A stretch of DNA of 6,594 bases from Clostridia bacterium (GTDB taxonomy: Bacteria; Bacillota_A; Clostridia; Oscillospirales; Acutalibacteraceae), in NCBI GenBank assembly GCA_017390825.1, contig JAFPAK010000028.1, positions 1-6,594 of the forward strand. The letters are read 5' to 3'. Each line of letters begins with the position of its first letter. Position 1 is the stretch's first letter. Under the pieces are notes generated by a model, which saw only the letters and a list, made by a program, of their open reading frames with translations, was not told the DNA's origin and made no database searches. A program made the translations under genes and the position numbers. Of the stretch, positions 4,769 to 6,594 are shown one piece after another.

Positions 4769-6169
4769 ATGTTAGAACAAATCGTTTCTATTGTTAGTGA
4801 TGCTTTATATGGCTACATACTGATCATTCTGCTGATAGTCGGTGGAATATACTTTACTGTAAGAACTCGTTTTGCACAGTTTCGCTTATTTAGGGAGCAG
4901 CTTCGTGCTGTAACCGAGAAGCCTAAAGATGGTAAGGGTGTTTCATCTTTTCAGGCATTGATGGTATCTACTGCATCTCGTGTCGGCACCGGCAATATAG
5001 TAGGAGTATCTACTGCTCTTTGCCTTGGTGGCTTTGGGTCGGTGTTTTGGATGTGGATCATCGCTGTCATTGGTAGTGCTTCCGCTCTGATCGAGAGCAC
5101 TCTTGCGCAGATATATAAAAAGAAAGGACCTGACGGATATTACGGCGGTCCTGCATATTATATTGAAACAGCATTAAAAAATCGTGTTTTAGCAGTTGTT
5201 TTTTCTGTATTTCTTATAGTTACTTACGGTTTTGGATTTAATATGCTTGCATCTTACAATCTGCAATCAACATTCTCATCCTATAGTTTTTACAATGAAA
5301 AATATACACCTTGGATTATCGGTCTTATTCTCGCTGTTATTGTTGGATACTGCCTTTTCGGTGGCGGAAAACGTATGATAAAGGTAACGAGTTGGTTAGT
5401 TCCGATAATGGGTATTGCCTATGTTCTTATTGCATTGCTTATAATTGTGATGAATATAACAACATTACCTTCGGTTTTTGCCCGCATTTTTAGCGAGGCA
5501 TTTGATTTGAAAGCTATATTTGGTGGTTTCAGTGGATCGTGCATAATGTACGGTATTAAGCGTGGCCTTTTCAGTAATGAAGCAGGTGTTGGATCAGCAC
5601 CGAATGCATCCGCCTCAGCCGATGTAACCCATCCTATTAAGCAAGGTCTTGTTCAGGTGCTTTCGGTATTTATTGATACATTACTTATTTGCTCTGCAAC
5701 TGCGTTTATGTGTATGTGCTCAGGTGTTGAGCCGAGTGAAGGTTTATCCGGCGCACCGTATGTTCAGGAGGCACTATCAAAAACTCTTGGCACATTCGGC
5801 CCCGCATTTATCACTGTTGCAATGATTTTATTTGCTTTCACAACCTTGCTCGGAAATCTATATTATGTTGATCAATGTATTTATTTCTTATTAAAACGAA
5901 AACCGGGCAAACTCTTTCAAAGTGTGTATTATATTATTGCATCGATAGTAATATTTATCGGCGCCGGATTAAGTGCCGGTCTACTCTGGGATATTGCAGA
6001 CATTACTATGGGCGCTATGACAATAATAAATATTCCGGTCATATTTATTTTGAGTAAATATGCTATCCGTGCTTTGAAGGATTATGAGATTCAGCGTAAG
6101 CAGGGGAAAGAGCCTGTATTCCGGGCAGAAGACATTAAACTTCGCCACGATACAGATTGTTGGAAATAA
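4769..6169 (+). CDS. agcS: AGCS family sodium:alanine/glycine symporter
   Basis: This 466-residue integral membrane protein takes up alanine or glycine with Na+ (H+ in some members); the exact substrate cannot be told from sequence. Length and layout match the Na:Ala symporter family. Visible motifs are ASRVGTGNIVGV (69-80), GGFGSVFWMWI (87-97), GPDGYYGGPAYYIE (120-133), FSNEAGVGSAPNASASA (268-284) and THPIKQGLVQ (287-296). About ten to eleven hydrophobic segments can be read, including about 13-31, 76-100, 139-160, 183-199, 209-229, 297-317, 343-364, 384-404 and 409-433. A charged cytosolic-type tail (434-466) follows. ATG 4769 has AAAAGGGG 6 nt upstream. It is transcribed alone from the promoter at the end of repeat copy B and ends at the bidirectional terminator. 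No truncation or frameshift is seen. Confidence 0.95.
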   Translation: MLEQIVSIVSDALYGYILIILLIVGGIYFTVRTRFAQFRLFREQLRAVTEKPKDGKGVSSFQALMVSTASRVGTGNIVGVSTALCLGGFGSVFWMWIIAVIGSASALIESTLAQIYKKKGPDGYYGGPAYYIETALKNRVLAVVFSVFLIVTYGFGFNMLASYNLQSTFSSYSFYNEKYTPWIIGLILAVIVGYCLFGGGKRMIKVTSWLVPIMGIAYVLIALLIIVMNITTLPSVFARIFSEAFDLKAIFGGFSGSCIMYGIKRGLFSNEAGVGSAPNASASADVTHPIKQGLVQVLSVFIDTLLICSATAFMCMCSGVEPSEGLSGAPYVQEALSKTLGTFGPAFITVAMILFAFTTLLGNLYYVDQCIYFLLKRKPGKLFQSVYYIIASIVIFIGAGLSAGLLWDIADITMGAMTIINIPVIFILSKYAIRALKDYEIQRKQGKEPVFRAEDIKLRHDTDCWK

Positions 6170-6184
6170 GCAGAATAGCAACAA

Positions 6185-6215
6185 AAAGCAGGTAGGAAAA
6201 TTTCCTACCTGCTTT
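6185..6215. terminator. Bidirectional terminator between convergent genes
   Basis: AAAGCAGGTAGG (6185-6196) pairs perfectly with CCTACCTGCTTT (6204-6215) around an A/T loop. The T-rich run after it on the plus strand (TTTAATTATTTT) and the T run on the minus strand (from AAAAA at 6183-6187) suit termination both of the AGCS gene and of the ABC ATPase gene. It differs from the two TACCR-apex hairpins and has no array beside it. Confidence 0.85.
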
Positions 6216-6225
6216 AATTATTTTA

Positions 6226-6594
6226 TTAGTGAGAGATAGCCTGCTCTGTGTCCTTGTCGAAAAGGTGGATCTTTCCGGGCTCAAGAGTAATATCGATTTC
6301 TTCACCCATCTTTGCAGTTGTATCGGGAGATACACGAGCGATAAGCTTGTTTGTCTCGCAATCAACATAAAGATATGTTTCAGCACCCATAAGCTCAGTA
6401 ACTTCAACATTACAAGATACGATACCGTCTGGGAATTCTTTGAGGAGCTTGGGCTCGTCATGGATATGTTCAGGACGGATGCCCATGATAACCTGTTTAT
6501 CAACATAGTTTTCAAGGATGCCCTTCGGATTCTTTGATTCAGGAAGCTTAACCTTAAACTTAACACCAAGACGGCGCTTTGTATCTTCTGAACC
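6226..6594 (-). CDS. ugpC: UgpC/MsmK-type sugar ABC transporter ATP-binding protein, C-terminal part
   Basis: Only the last 122 residues are in the window; the Walker A/B ATPase domain lies beyond the right edge. The segment is the regulatory/TOBE end of the MalK-like class that energises uptake of sugars or glycerol-phosphate. The diagnostic VIMGIRPEHI (about residues 34-43 of the visible part) is followed by a beta-rich region with VTELMGAETYLYVD, then LEPGKIHLFDKDTEQAISH at the end. This closing segment is typical of UgpC/MsmK proteins, which often serve several sugar transporters. The reading frame is open from the window edge to TAA at 6226-6228. It converges on the AGCS gene and shares the terminator at 6185-6215. 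Substrate cannot be inferred because no permease or binding protein is in view, and the choice between ugpC, msmK and malK is uncertain. Confidence 0.9.
   Translation of the reverse strand, partial: GSEDTKRRLGVKFKVKLPESKNPKGILENYVDKQVIMGIRPEHIHDEPKLLKEFPDGIVSCNVEVTELMGAETYLYVDCETNKLIARVSPDTTAKMGEEIDITLEPGKIHLFDKDTEQAISH

Noticed and set aside
6135..6569. Minus-strand 144-residue and plus-strand 102-residue frames over the right edge
   Set aside because: Both overlap the UgpC/MsmK C-terminal frame, which has recognisable motifs, and one crosses the bidirectional terminator into the AGCS 3' end.

Overview
The window looks like chromosome of a low-GC, Gram-positive-type anaerobe, most likely a gut Clostridia member of the Ruminococcus/Oscillospiraceae kind. 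This is inferred from the AT-rich intergenic DNA, textbook sigma-A promoters, purine-rich Shine-Dalgarno sites, TTG starts, a V-type ATPase operon, an AGCS symporter and a UgpC/MsmK-type sugar ABC ATPase. No species-level marker is present.

Left part (1-2698, minus strand): the promoter-proximal end of a V-type (A/V-ATPase) operon, read right to left. It holds a peripheral-stalk coiled-coil subunit (2390-2698), subunit C (1312-2355) and the N-terminal 432 residues of membrane subunit I, which runs off the left edge. Genes are 14-34 nt apart, and subunits C and I both start at TTG. The part of subunit I seen here carries three ungapped copies of a ~68-residue domain. The operon promoter (TTGATT-17-TATAAT) lies in an AT-rich divergent region, back to back with a TTGAAA-17-TATAAT promoter for radC (2894-3574).

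Middle (3575-4768): directly behind radC, a perfect-consensus promoter (TTGACA-17-TATAAT) drives tRNA-Ser(GGA). Two copies of a composite non-coding element follow, at 3726-3966 and 4559-4738. Each has the same order: (i) a long perfect terminator-like hairpin whose apex TTTGTC-TACCR-GACAAA is conserved while its lower stem differs; (ii) an array of mini-hairpins joined by short spacers whose orientation flips midway; (iii) a promoter TTGAAA-17-TATAAT whose -35 box is fused to the last array spacer and whose last 16 bases (GTTTTATGATATAATA) are identical in both copies. The first copy ends in front of a 157-residue protein of unknown function, the second in front of the AGCS symporter. Each element therefore closes the upstream transcription unit and opens the next. 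This is the most interesting structure in the window.

Right part (4769-6594): a complete AGCS sodium:alanine/glycine symporter on the plus strand, a bidirectional terminator, and the C-terminal (TOBE) end of a convergent UgpC/MsmK-type ABC ATPase that runs off the right edge. The V-type ATPase and the Na+-coupled symporter could share an ion gradient, but the window does not include the ion-binding K subunit, so this is only a possibility.
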